DNA of 64,000 nucleotides from Fulvivirga maritima (GTDB lineage: Bacteria > Bacteroidota > Bacteroidia > Cytophagales > Cyclobacteriaceae). Positions 16,802 to 25,189 of the stretch are shown here, in pieces. The translations under genes and the position numbers were made by a program. Numbering within the stretch: position 1 is the first letter of the stretch; each line of letters starts with the position of its first letter. The notes below the pieces were generated by a model. That model searched no databases. It saw only the letters and a program-made list of their open reading frames with translations, and was not told the DNA's origin. The stretch is from assembly GCF_021389955.1 (NCBI RefSeq), contig NZ_CP089980.1:2045501-2109500 (forward strand). Reading direction: 5' to 3'.

Positions 16802-19411
16802 ATGAATGATTTAGATTCCTCAAGGTTTCTTCTTGAGAATTTTATAGAGCTCAATGCCGAGGCAATTTTAATTGTAGACAAAGAATTTCGTGTTGTAGGT
16901 TGGAACAAGCGGATGGAGGTATTAACGGGAAAGAGCCGAGAAGAAGTGATTTCCGCTAGTGTTACAAATATCTTGTCAGTTTGGGATTTTGACTTTGCAA
17001 AATATACGGAAGCGGCTTTTTTTACACAAAGTTATTCTTCGTCTGAAATATATAATCTGTATACCAATTCAGAGATTGTTACCGTTTCGCCAAGTTTCTC
17101 GCCTTTAAATGCTGAGGAAGAGCCTTTGTGCATGATTATGCTTAAGGAAGTTTCTAAAGAGCAACTTGGGGCTAAATACCAATCATTAGTAGCCGAGTCA
17201 CCTGTAGCTACCGCTATTTTTCTACCTGGGGGCAAAATGCAATATTTTAACCCTGCCTATGCTCGTTTATGGGATATGGATGATAAAATGGGCATGGAAA
17301 TGCTGGAGAAATATAATATTCTTGATGATGATCAGCTACTGGATTTAGGTATTATGCCTTTTGTTCAAAAAGGATTTGGCGGAGAAACTTCAGAATTACC
17401 ACCTACTTATTATGATCCTGCTGATACCAAGAGCTGGTATAAAAATAAGATAGGAGAAAAGAAATATGTTAGAGGCCATATATATCCTGTTAAGAATAAC
17501 TTGGGTATAGTTAAAGAAGTGGTTATAGTGCTGTCTGATATTACTTTTCAGAAGCAGGCCGAGCAAATTCTTACGGATACTCATTTAAAATTTCAGATGC
17601 TCACGCTGGGTTTACCCGGAGTAATTTATGAGCTGGAAGAGCTTCCTAATGGAGAGGAACGCTTCAGGTATATAAGTCATGGCTGTGAAGAGATGTTTGA
17701 TCTCACCTCTGAAGAAGTAAGAAGTGATGCCTCTTTATTAGAAGGGTTAATTCACCCTTTAGATAAACAAAGCTATTTGAAATCAACCCTTTCTTGTAGA
17801 AACAAAGTAAAGGAATGGCAATGGGAGGGGCGCTTGCTGGTAAATGGCAAAGAAAAGTGGATAGAGGGCAGATCCAGCCCAGCTCGTAAAAAAGGGGGCA
17901 GTGTTATTAGATATGGGTTATTATTAGATATTACCGATAAAAAGCTAGCCCAAAAACGGTACAGGTTATCAGAGGAACGATTGCATGTAGCGCTTCAGGG
18001 AGCCGAATTGGCTTTGTGGGAATGGAAGGTGAATGGTAAGAAAATCATTTTTAATAAATCATGGATTGCCAGGCTTGGCTATGAACCAGGAGAGCTTGAG
18101 CTTACATTAGAGGAGTGGTCTAGCTACATACATCCTGATGATGTAGAAGAAACCATTCAAAAGCTGAATGATCACATGGCCGGACTTCTGCCATATTATG
18201 AAGCCGAATATCGGTTTAGAACCAAAAACGAAGGCTACCGGTGGTTATTAGTGCGTGGGCGAGTAGTAGAACGATATGCTAATAACCGCGTGAAGAAGGT
18301 CTGTGGCACCTATTTGGATATTGACGAAAAGAAGCGTTCTGAAATACTCAGCCAAAGAAATGAATTGCTTTTCACCCAGTTATTTGATAATTCCCCTCTG
18401 GGAATAGTGCTTTTAGATGAAAGCCATAGCGTAATGCAGGTGAATCAGGGCTTTAAGAATATGTTTGGTTTCTCTGATGAAGAAGTCATAGGGAATCAGC
18501 TTAATAGTGTGTTGGTGCCGCCTGAGCTGATGCAGGAGGCCAAAGATATCAATACCCTCACTGCCAGTGGACAAGTGGGCTTGCTGGAGTCATTCCGGTT
18601 GCATAGTGATGGCCATACCGTTCCGGTTATTATTTACGGAGTGCCAGTTTCTTTAAAAAATGAAACCATAGGCATCTATGGTATTTATGTAGACATAACG
18701 GAGCGTACAGAAGTAGAGCATGAACTGCAGATAAGAAATAATGAGCTGGATAACTTTGTCTATAAGGTGTCTCATGATTTAAGAGCACCTTTGTCTTCAA
18801 TCTTAGGCCTTGTAAATCTGGCAGGGTATGAAGAAAATGAAGATGACATTCGCCAATATATCTCTTTAATAGAAAACAGGGTAAAGCAGCTCGATAGCTT
18901 TATAAATGATGTGCTCAGCCATTCTAAAAATCTAAAATTGGCGATTACTGTAGAGGCTATTGATTTTAATCAGATCGTTTCTGACTGTTTTACTAATCTT
19001 AACTATCTGCCTAAGGCGAAAGAAATTCAAAAGAAGATAGAAATATCTGATCATGCTTTTTATAGTGATAAATGGCGTATCAATGAGATCTTTCGTAATC
19101 TTATTTCAAATGCCATTAAATATCTTGACCCTGAAAAGGAGATGCACTATGTGAAAATAGAAATTGGTATTACAGATGAGATGGCCCACATTAGGTTTGA
19201 GGATAACGGAATAGGTATAGAAGAGTCTATTTTATCTAAAGTATTTGAAATGTTTTACCGGGCTACTGAGTACTCTGAGGGATCAGGAATAGGCCTTTAT
19301 ATTGTTAAAAATGCTATAGAGAAATTGGGTGGAGAGATCAGGCTAAGAAGTAAGCTGCATGTAGGTAGTACTTTTGATATTATGATTCCGAACAAGAATC
19401 CGGAAGGATAA
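16802..19411 (+). CDS. Multi-PAS sensor histidine kinase, soluble
   Basis: 869 residues without membrane segments. Five PAS-like domains in a row (about 10-120, 125-255, 265-385, 390-512, 520-640) precede a HisKA domain with phospho-acceptor H658 in VSHDLRAPLSS and a HATPase domain with N-box FRNLISNAIKY, G1 DNGIGIEE and G2 SEGSGIGLYIV. There is no receiver domain and no response-regulator gene nearby, so it is an orphan kinase whose partner and signal are unknown. The number of PAS domains suggests it integrates several intracellular cues such as redox state or light. Confidence 0.92.
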   Translation: MNDLDSSRFLLENFIELNAEAILIVDKEFRVVGWNKRMEVLTGKSREEVISASVTNILSVWDFDFAKYTEAAFFTQSYSSSEIYNLYTNSEIVTVSPSFSPLNAEEEPLCMIMLKEVSKEQLGAKYQSLVAESPVATAIFLPGGKMQYFNPAYARLWDMDDKMGMEMLEKYNILDDDQLLDLGIMPFVQKGFGGETSELPPTYYDPADTKSWYKNKIGEKKYVRGHIYPVKNNLGIVKEVVIVLSDITFQKQAEQILTDTHLKFQMLTLGLPGVIYELEELPNGEERFRYISHGCEEMFDLTSEEVRSDASLLEGLIHPLDKQSYLKSTLSCRNKVKEWQWEGRLLVNGKEKWIEGRSSPARKKGGSVIRYGLLLDITDKKLAQKRYRLSEERLHVALQGAELALWEWKVNGKKIIFNKSWIARLGYEPGELELTLEEWSSYIHPDDVEETIQKLNDHMAGLLPYYEAEYRFRTKNEGYRWLLVRGRVVERYANNRVKKVCGTYLDIDEKKRSEILSQRNELLFTQLFDNSPLGIVLLDESHSVMQVNQGFKNMFGFSDEEVIGNQLNSVLVPPELMQEAKDINTLTASGQVGLLESFRLHSDGHTVPVIIYGVPVSLKNETIGIYGIYVDITERTEVEHELQIRNNELDNFVYKVSHDLRAPLSSILGLVNLAGYEENEDDIRQYISLIENRVKQLDSFINDVLSHSKNLKLAITVEAIDFNQIVSDCFTNLNYLPKAKEIQKKIEISDHAFYSDKWRINEIFRNLISNAIKYLDPEKEMHYVKIEIGITDEMAHIRFEDNGIGIEESILSKVFEMFYRATEYSEGSGIGLYIVKNAIEKLGGEIRLRSKLHVGSTFDIMIPNKNPEG

Positions 19412-19448
19412 GTCGCTAAAATGAGAAATAAAGCCTTATTATTGCGCT

Positions 19449-20615
19449 ATGAAAATGCTAGAGGTAAATTCTAAGGAGCTCGCTAAGGAGTTTATAAAAT
19501 TTCCGGTAAGATTATACAAAAATCATCCTACCTGGATTCGCCCATTAGATAAGGATATAGATGCCGTTTTTGATACCAAACAAAATAAGGCGTTTAGAAG
19601 TGGAGAATGTATCCGCTGGATCTTGAAAAATGATGGTGGAGAAACCATAGGCAGGATAGCAGCATTCATAAACAAAAAGACAGTAAACAAAGGCAATGAT
19701 CAACCTACTGGTGGATTAGGCTTTTTTGAATGTATTAATGATAAAGAAGCTGCATTCAAGCTTTTTGATACTGGTAAAGAATGGCTCGAGGCCAAAGGAA
19801 TGGAGGCCATGGATGGACCTATTAACTTTGGAGAAAGAGATAAATGGTGGGGGCTGTTGGTTGATGGATATGAGCTGGAGCCTAACTATAACTGTAACTA
19901 CAATTTCCCTTATTATAAAGACCTTTTTGAAGCCTATGGCTTTCAATTATATTTTAATCAATACACTTTTGGGCGTAAAGTAAGAGATCCGTTTTCTCCT
20001 AAGCTTATGGAGAAAGGGAAGAAAATGCTTAATGCTCCCGGCTATTCTTTCAGGCATATGGACATGCGCAAGATGGAAAAGTATACCGAAGATTTCAGAA
20101 CGGTATATAATAAAGCCTGGGCGCGCCATAAAGGAGTGGCTCAAATGTCTTCATTACAGGCTAAGACCATTATGAAGCAGATGAAGCCAATCATGGATGA
20201 AAAAATTGTGTGGTTTGGCTATTATGAAGATGAGCCGGTGGCGTTTTATATTAACCTGCCAGAGGTAAACCAGATCTTTAAGCATGTAAATGGTAAGCTT
20301 GACCTGATTGGGAAACTTAAGTTTTTATATCATAAGTGGACTAAAAGCTGCAATAAAATGCTCGGCTTGGTGTTCGGGATTACTCCTGAGCATCAGGGTA
20401 AAGGTTTAGAAGGAGCATTGGTTTTGGCCACTGCTGAGATGGTTCAGGATAAATACCATCGTTACCCTTACCTGGAAATGAATTGGATAGGAGATTTTAA
20501 CCCTAAAATGATCAGGGTGGTGGAACAAGTGGGTGGAGAAATCGTTAAGACCCATGTTACCTATCGCAAATTATTTGATGAGAGTAAACCATTTAAACGC
20601 TGCCCTATTCAATAA
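19449..20615 (+). CDS. GNAT-fold acetyltransferase-like protein
   Basis: 388 residues. The N-terminal part (FIKFPVRLYKNHPTWIRPLDKD) and the C-terminal half (VFGITPEHQGKGLEGALVLATAEM) resemble GNAT-type proteins; QGKGLEGAL looks like the acetyl-CoA binding R/Q-x-x-G-x-G/A turn, with Q for the usual Q/R. Similar uncharacterised proteins are found across Bacteroidota. Substrate unknown. ATG 19449 is used; ATG 19455 is an equal alternative. The VTT-domain gene follows after 15 bases, probably in one transcript. Confidence 0.6.
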   Translation: MKMLEVNSKELAKEFIKFPVRLYKNHPTWIRPLDKDIDAVFDTKQNKAFRSGECIRWILKNDGGETIGRIAAFINKKTVNKGNDQPTGGLGFFECINDKEAAFKLFDTGKEWLEAKGMEAMDGPINFGERDKWWGLLVDGYELEPNYNCNYNFPYYKDLFEAYGFQLYFNQYTFGRKVRDPFSPKLMEKGKKMLNAPGYSFRHMDMRKMEKYTEDFRTVYNKAWARHKGVAQMSSLQAKTIMKQMKPIMDEKIVWFGYYEDEPVAFYINLPEVNQIFKHVNGKLDLIGKLKFLYHKWTKSCNKMLGLVFGITPEHQGKGLEGALVLATAEMVQDKYHRYPYLEMNWIGDFNPKMIRVVEQVGGEIVKTHVTYRKLFDESKPFKRCPIQ

Positions 20616-20630
20616 AGCCCATTTTACAAT

Positions 20631-21197
20631 ATGGGCAAGCTAAGTTATAAAACCAGGTTCCTGATAAAGAATCTGGTGAGAGGGCTGTTTGTTTTGAGCC
20701 TGATCATAGTGGCTTATATAGTTCTTCAGAAGCATACTAACTTTGAAGAATTTCTAGACTATATAGGTCAATGGCCTTTTATGGTTTATACGGTCTATAC
20801 CATTTCTGAAGTGGTTTTTGGCATCATTCCGCCAGAGCTATTCATGATATGGTCTATTAACAGTGGCTTGTTTGATTCTTATGTATTAGATGTCGCTTTT
20901 CTTGCAGCCATATCATATGGAGCCGGAGTGTTAGGGTATTTCGTAGGCAGACGGTTTAAAGGAACTGAGCTTTTTGATCGTTTTTTGGCGAAATATGTCA
21001 ATCAATATCATAACCTTTTCAGAAGATTTGGCGGCTTTTTAATTTTTGTAGGAGCCATTACCCCTATACCCTTTTCAGCAGTATGCATGCTGGTAGGCAT
21101 GACTCGATTTAAATTTGGTCGGTTTCTGCTTATAGCCACCACGCGCTTTCTTAGGTTCGCCGTTTATTCCTATATCATCTATCAGGCACAGATATAG
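20631..21197 (+). CDS. Small VTT-domain (DedA/YqaA-like) membrane protein
   Basis: 188 residues with an N-terminal helix (about 15-30) and a VTT/SNARE-associated core: re-entrant segment FGIIPPELFMIWSI, helix with GVLGYFVGRRFKG, and FRRFGGFLIFVGAITPIPFSAVCMLVG. These proteins are thought to flip lipids such as undecaprenyl phosphate or phosphatidylethanolamine. It lies 15 bases after the GNAT-like gene. Confidence 0.7.
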   Translation: MGKLSYKTRFLIKNLVRGLFVLSLIIVAYIVLQKHTNFEEFLDYIGQWPFMVYTVYTISEVVFGIIPPELFMIWSINSGLFDSYVLDVAFLAAISYGAGVLGYFVGRRFKGTELFDRFLAKYVNQYHNLFRRFGGFLIFVGAITPIPFSAVCMLVGMTRFKFGRFLLIATTRFLRFAVYSYIIYQAQI

Positions 21198-21453
21198 CGG
21201 GTCATTTGTTTATTGTATTTGATTAAGATGGAGTCCGATATTGCACTGGCTTATGACAGCTTATTGACTATATAATATTGTTGACTTAGCATTTAATCCT
21301 TTCATGGCCTAGATAAAGTTGATTGGCTAAATTGAGAACATCCTTCATGTATCTATTGCTCTTTTACCCATACTTAACCAGGCAGAGGTTTTAAAATAAT
21401 TGTCATGGGGCAAAGGGACTGCTGGGGAAGTCACTTAATAGATTTACTAAATA

Positions 21454-21731
21454 CTATTCATTATCAATAGGTATATAATATGGTTTTAAATAGGAGCCTT
21501 CATGAGAGCTCAAAAAATCATTTACTTTATGCTCATACTCCTTAAATTCAATTAAATAATTCTTTAAGTAAGCTGCCAATTCATTACTACAGTATACCTT
21601 GGAGTAATTTAAATTATCAACATATTTGTCAGAATCCATGCTTATTTCTGATTTTGCTTCATATGAAGAAATACAATTATTCTTATAAAAATATGATCTT
21701 TTTGATTCAAGTTTTCGAGTGGAATCATTGT
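21454..21731 (-). pseudogene. C-terminal part of an IS-interrupted secreted-protein gene
   Basis: This is the 3' part (90 residues, DSTRKLESKRSY to YIPIDNE) of the gene whose 5' part lies at 24317-25015. The apparent start MGGIIQTVV is read from the end of the insertion element and is not native. Bases 21727-21731 are one copy of the ATTGT target duplication. Removing the element and one duplication copy joins ...RLNDN to DSTRK in frame, restoring a 323-residue protein. Confidence 0.9.
21727..21731. repeat. Target-site duplication, left copy (ATTGT)
   Basis: ATTGT directly before the element's terminal TGG; the identical pentamer follows the terminal CCA at 24317-24321. Confidence 0.9.
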
Positions 21732-21883
21732 TGGATACAACGGTTTGAATTATGCCACCCATTTCGGTTAGGTATATGCCAGTGATTTCGGTTCAAACCG
21801 TGCCAGTGTATCTATTTGATTACGGTTCGATTTGTGCCACCATATTATAATAATTGATACCTATTACGGTTCGATTTATGCCA
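21732..21883 (+). repeat. Left-end repeat array of the IS21 element (five units)
   Basis: Five copies of a roughly 21-base unit with core CGGTT...TGCCA end at 21757, 21781, 21805, 21839 and 21883. The steps are 24, 24, 34 and 44 bases. In this family such repeats bind the transposase. The last copy lies 42 bases before the istA start, so binding could also repress istA. Confidence 0.8.
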
Positions 21884-21925
21884 CTTTAAGAGTTCATTGA
21901 TTGTTAATATCGCCCCAAAAAAAGG

Positions 21926-23470
21926 ATGGCGAATAAACTTGACATAATGGACTTAAAACAAATTATCAATCTTCATTTGAGAGGGCTGAGCAATCGGCAA
22001 ATTGCTTTGACCCTGGGTGTGAATAGAAACACTGTTAACCATTATTTGCGATCACTTCAGTCAAGCGATCAGCCCATGGAAGCATTGCTACAGTTGGATA
22101 CTGATGCTTTAGAAGAGCTATTTTCGTCTAAGACAACCATAAACAATGATCGTTATGCGGTTTTAATGCGTTTTTTTGAGACCATGCACCCACAGCGTCA
22201 TCACCCTGGCTTTACCCTTCAGTACCACTACCAGTTGTATGCTGAGCAAACTCAGGATAGTTACAGTTACACTCAGTTTACCACCCATTATCAGCGTAAG
22301 TACAAACAGGCCAAAGGTTCTATGAAGTTAGAGCACAAGGCAGGAAAAGAGCTTTATGTTGATTTTGCAGGTAAGAAATTAGAAGTAGTAGATCCATCTA
22401 CAGGAGAAGTAAGCCAGGTAGAAGTTTTTGTGGCCACACTTCCTTTTAGTCAGTATACTTATGTGGAAGCATGTAAAAGTCAAAAAAGGGAGGACTTTAT
22501 TCAATGCCTCAATAATGCACTCCGCTTCTTTGGAGGAGTACCTGTAGCCATCGTGTCAGACAACCTTAAATCGGCAGTTACCCGATCCAGTAAGTATGAG
22601 GCGGTTATTAATAAAACTTTCAAAGACTTCGCTCATCACTATGGGTGTGCCATAAACCCTACACGTAGTTATGCCCCACAAGATAAAGCACTGGTAGAAA
22701 ATGCTGTTCAGCTGGCCTATCAGCGCATTTATTACCCTATGCGTAAAATGACTTTCTTCTCTATTGAAGCGCTTAATGAAGAGATCCAGCATCATCTTAA
22801 GGGCTATAATAATGTGCTTTTTCAAAGAAAAGAAGCTTCCAGAAAAGAGCTGTTCCAATCCGTAGAATCATCCCTTCTAAAAAGCTTACCCCAAAGTACT
22901 TATCAGGTTAAAGAATACGCCAGAGCCAAGGTACAGAAGATGGGATATGTATACTTCTCGGCTGACAAGACTTATTATAGCGTTCCCTATCGCTACATTG
23001 GCTCTCAAACTCAGATACAGTACACCTCCAAACATGTTGAAGTATACTACAAAAGCCAACGCATTGCGCTGCATAATAGAGTAATGAGTAAGGGTGCTTA
23101 TATTACTAATAAGAATCACCTCTCCAGTACACACCGTGCTTATAGCCAATGGAGTCCCCAGTATTTTTCTGATCAGGGAGGTAAAATAGGTGTAAATGTA
23201 AAGCTGTTTATGACAGGTTTATTCCTGCAGGGTGACTATCCTGAGATTAACTACAAAAGAGCCATGGGCATTTTAATGCTGGCCAAAAACTATGGCCATG
23301 AGCGTGTAGATAAAGCCTGCCTAAGGGCTGTTCATCATGACACATACAGCTATCAAAGGCTCAAAAATATACTCAGTAATAATATGGACGAGCATGAAAT
23401 AGAACAAGAAAATCATCAATCACATATCCCTTCTCACAAAAACATCAGAGGGGCTAACCATTACCAGTAA
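21926..23470 (+). CDS. istA: IstA, IS21-family transposase
   Basis: 514 residues. N-terminal helix-turn-helix (LSNRQIALTLGVNRNTVNHYL, about 21-41) for end binding, then an RNase H-fold catalytic core with the DDE triad D146 (ELYVDFAG), D212 (IVSDNLKSAV) and E258 (DKALVENAV), and a C-terminal beta-barrel-like region. The ATG at 21926 follows AAAAAAAGG. istB starts 11 bases downstream. Confidence 0.96.
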   Translation: MANKLDIMDLKQIINLHLRGLSNRQIALTLGVNRNTVNHYLRSLQSSDQPMEALLQLDTDALEELFSSKTTINNDRYAVLMRFFETMHPQRHHPGFTLQYHYQLYAEQTQDSYSYTQFTTHYQRKYKQAKGSMKLEHKAGKELYVDFAGKKLEVVDPSTGEVSQVEVFVATLPFSQYTYVEACKSQKREDFIQCLNNALRFFGGVPVAIVSDNLKSAVTRSSKYEAVINKTFKDFAHHYGCAINPTRSYAPQDKALVENAVQLAYQRIYYPMRKMTFFSIEALNEEIQHHLKGYNNVLFQRKEASRKELFQSVESSLLKSLPQSTYQVKEYARAKVQKMGYVYFSADKTYYSVPYRYIGSQTQIQYTSKHVEVYYKSQRIALHNRVMSKGAYITNKNHLSSTHRAYSQWSPQYFSDQGGKIGVNVKLFMTGLFLQGDYPEINYKRAMGILMLAKNYGHERVDKACLRAVHHDTYSYQRLKNILSNNMDEHEIEQENHQSHIPSHKNIRGANHYQ

Positions 23471-23481
23471 ACAATAATTTT

Positions 23482-24216
23482 ATGAACAATAATCAAACAA
23501 TAGAAAAACTAAAATCCATGAGGCTATCTGCGATGGCTGAACTGCACAGACAACAACTCAGCAGCAATGCTTATCAAAAATGCACCCCAGATGAATATCT
23601 GGCCTTACTCACTGAAAGTGAATGGGAAGACAGGCAGAATAAGAAGATTACACGGCTGATGAAAAAGGCCACCTTCAAGCAGCAGGCAGACATGGATGAA
23701 ATAATCTTCTCTGAAAATAGGAATCTGGATAAAAACATGTTCAACAGGTTGTCCTCCTTACAGTTCATCAAGCAAAGTGAAAACATCATTATTACAGGTG
23801 CTTCAGGAGTAGGCAAAAGCTTTATGAGTCAGGCCATAGGCAGACAAGCTTGTCTGATGGGCTATAGCACCATCTATCAGGTAACAGCTCGCCTGTTCAA
23901 CAAAATGAAACTCGCCAAAGTAGATGGCACCTATATCAAAGAACTTAAAAGAATTACCTCTGCCCAACTCTTAATACTAGATGATTTTGGTTTACAAAGC
24001 ATGGACAATATTGCAAGAGAAGTACTTATGGATATTATCGATGATCGTCATGGAAAAACTTCAACTATAATCTCCTCTCAAATACCAGTATCAGCCTGGT
24101 ATGATATTATTGGTGAAGGCACTATTGCTGATGCCATATTAGACAGGCTCGTTAACTCTTCTCATAGAATAGATCTCAAAGGAGAATCTTTGAGAAAAGG
24201 TATGTTGAAACATTAA
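23482..24216 (+). CDS. istB: IstB, ATP-binding transposition helper
   Basis: 244 residues of the AAA+ DnaC/IstB type: Walker A GASGVGKS (106-113), Walker B LLILDDFG (D167, D168). IstB forms ATP-dependent assemblies on target DNA and stimulates IstA. Complete, with a normal length for the family. Confidence 0.96.
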   Translation: MNNNQTIEKLKSMRLSAMAELHRQQLSSNAYQKCTPDEYLALLTESEWEDRQNKKITRLMKKATFKQQADMDEIIFSENRNLDKNMFNRLSSLQFIKQSENIIITGASGVGKSFMSQAIGRQACLMGYSTIYQVTARLFNKMKLAKVDGTYIKELKRITSAQLLILDDFGLQSMDNIAREVLMDIIDDRHGKTSTIISSQIPVSAWYDIIGEGTIADAILDRLVNSSHRIDLKGESLRKGMLKH

Positions 24217-24245
24217 TATTTACTAAAATTACGAAACTCTTAAAG

Positions 24246-24316
24246 TGGCATAGATACACCGAAATCACTGGCATAGTTTGACCGAAACAACTGGCATAGT
24301 CCGACCGAAATAGCCA
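24246..24316 (-). repeat. Right-end repeat array of the IS21 element (three units)
   Basis: Three units TGGCATAG-n5/6-ACCGAAA start at 24246, 24269 and 24292, spaced 23 bases apart, in inverted orientation to the left-end array. Confidence 0.8.
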
Positions 24317-24321
24317 ATTGT
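24317..24321. repeat. Target-site duplication, right copy (ATTGT)
   Basis: Second ATTGT copy, immediately after the element's terminal CCA; matches 21727-21731. Confidence 0.9.
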
Positions 24322-25015
24322 CATTTAATCTGCTAAATTCGAAAACATCTTCCCCTAATTTTAATTGATCAACATATTGAAGATGCCCATTCCATAAATA
24401 GAAAGTCGTTTTTTGATATTGCATTGGCATAGACCAATAATACTTTCTTCCTTCATTCACACTATGTCCGGTCTCAACTACTATCTTTTGTAATGAATCC
24501 CTTTCATCAAAAAAATAGGTTCTTCTACTGTTATTTGTATATGCAATTAATTTAAAAGCCTCGTCTCCTTCAAAATCATAATATAATTTATGATAATCAT
24601 TATGTCGTAGTTCTCTTGTTCTTAAATTTTTATAAAAGCCATACTCAAACCTGTTGATTATATCTACATATGAATTAGGAAAAACCATTCTATTAAATTC
24701 ACTATTCCGCTTAGATATGTCTGATACACGTCTATTAATCAAGACCTCGAGTGAATCACTATTAATATCTCCAATTATATTAAAGCCATAGTTATCTGTT
24801 TGTGATTTTTTTGAACTAGAAACAATCAAAGGAGCAGGGGGCTTACCTCTCATCTCTCTTACAGCATTTCCTAATTCCCTAGAAGTCATTGACCTTAATT
24901 CATTCTCACTATATCTTAGTAATAATGAATCCTTTAAGGTCAATTTATTCTGAGAAAATGAAGGGGTAGATAACATTAATAAAAGAAATATAATAATTAT
25001 ACCTGTGTTTTTCAT
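24317..25015 (-). pseudogene. N-terminal part of an IS-interrupted secreted-protein gene
   Basis: 233 residues of an exported protein: signal peptide MKNTGIIIIFLLLMLSTP with cleavage near SFSQ, then a hydrophilic, charged region without a recognised domain. ATG 25015 is preferred over the TTG at 25039 because it begins the signal peptide directly. After residue 233 (...RLNDN) the frame runs into the insertion sequence and the native C-terminus continues at 21726. The restored protein would have 323 residues. No function can be assigned; the gene stands beside the lone P-loop ATPase gene and is read in the same direction. Confidence 0.9.
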
Positions 25016-25189
25016 GTGATGTTTTTCATCGTTTAGCAATTAAATACTTTCATGTATATGCTTAAAAAATGTTGGCCTAGGGTTGTTTATTTCTTTTGGT
25101 TTGTTAGTGTCTGCTCTATTTCTCCTTATTAGCACACGTATTACTTTGCTACGCGCGCTTGATGGTGAGATTCACCTTTGCCTATTCGA

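Larger units (their letters stand above)
21732..24316 (+). mobile_element. Complete IS21-family insertion sequence (2585 bp)
   Basis: The element carries istA and istB in the usual order, begins TGG and ends CCA, has multiple related repeats inside both ends, and is flanked by the 5-bp direct repeat ATTGT. The boundaries come from the interrupted host gene: cutting between them restores its reading frame exactly. Both transposition genes are open and keep their catalytic motifs, so the copy may be active and the insertion looks recent. Confidence 0.95.

Noticed and set aside
21732-21883. Spaced repeats resembling a short CRISPR array
   Set aside because: The units are imperfect, the spacers are 3-23 bases long and matching inverted units stand at the other end of the IS, so they are transposase-binding sites.
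24176-25039. A seemingly complete 287-codon frame beside the IS element
   Set aside because: Its last ~53 codons are read from the IS end repeats; the native protein ends at the ATTGT junction and continues at 21726.
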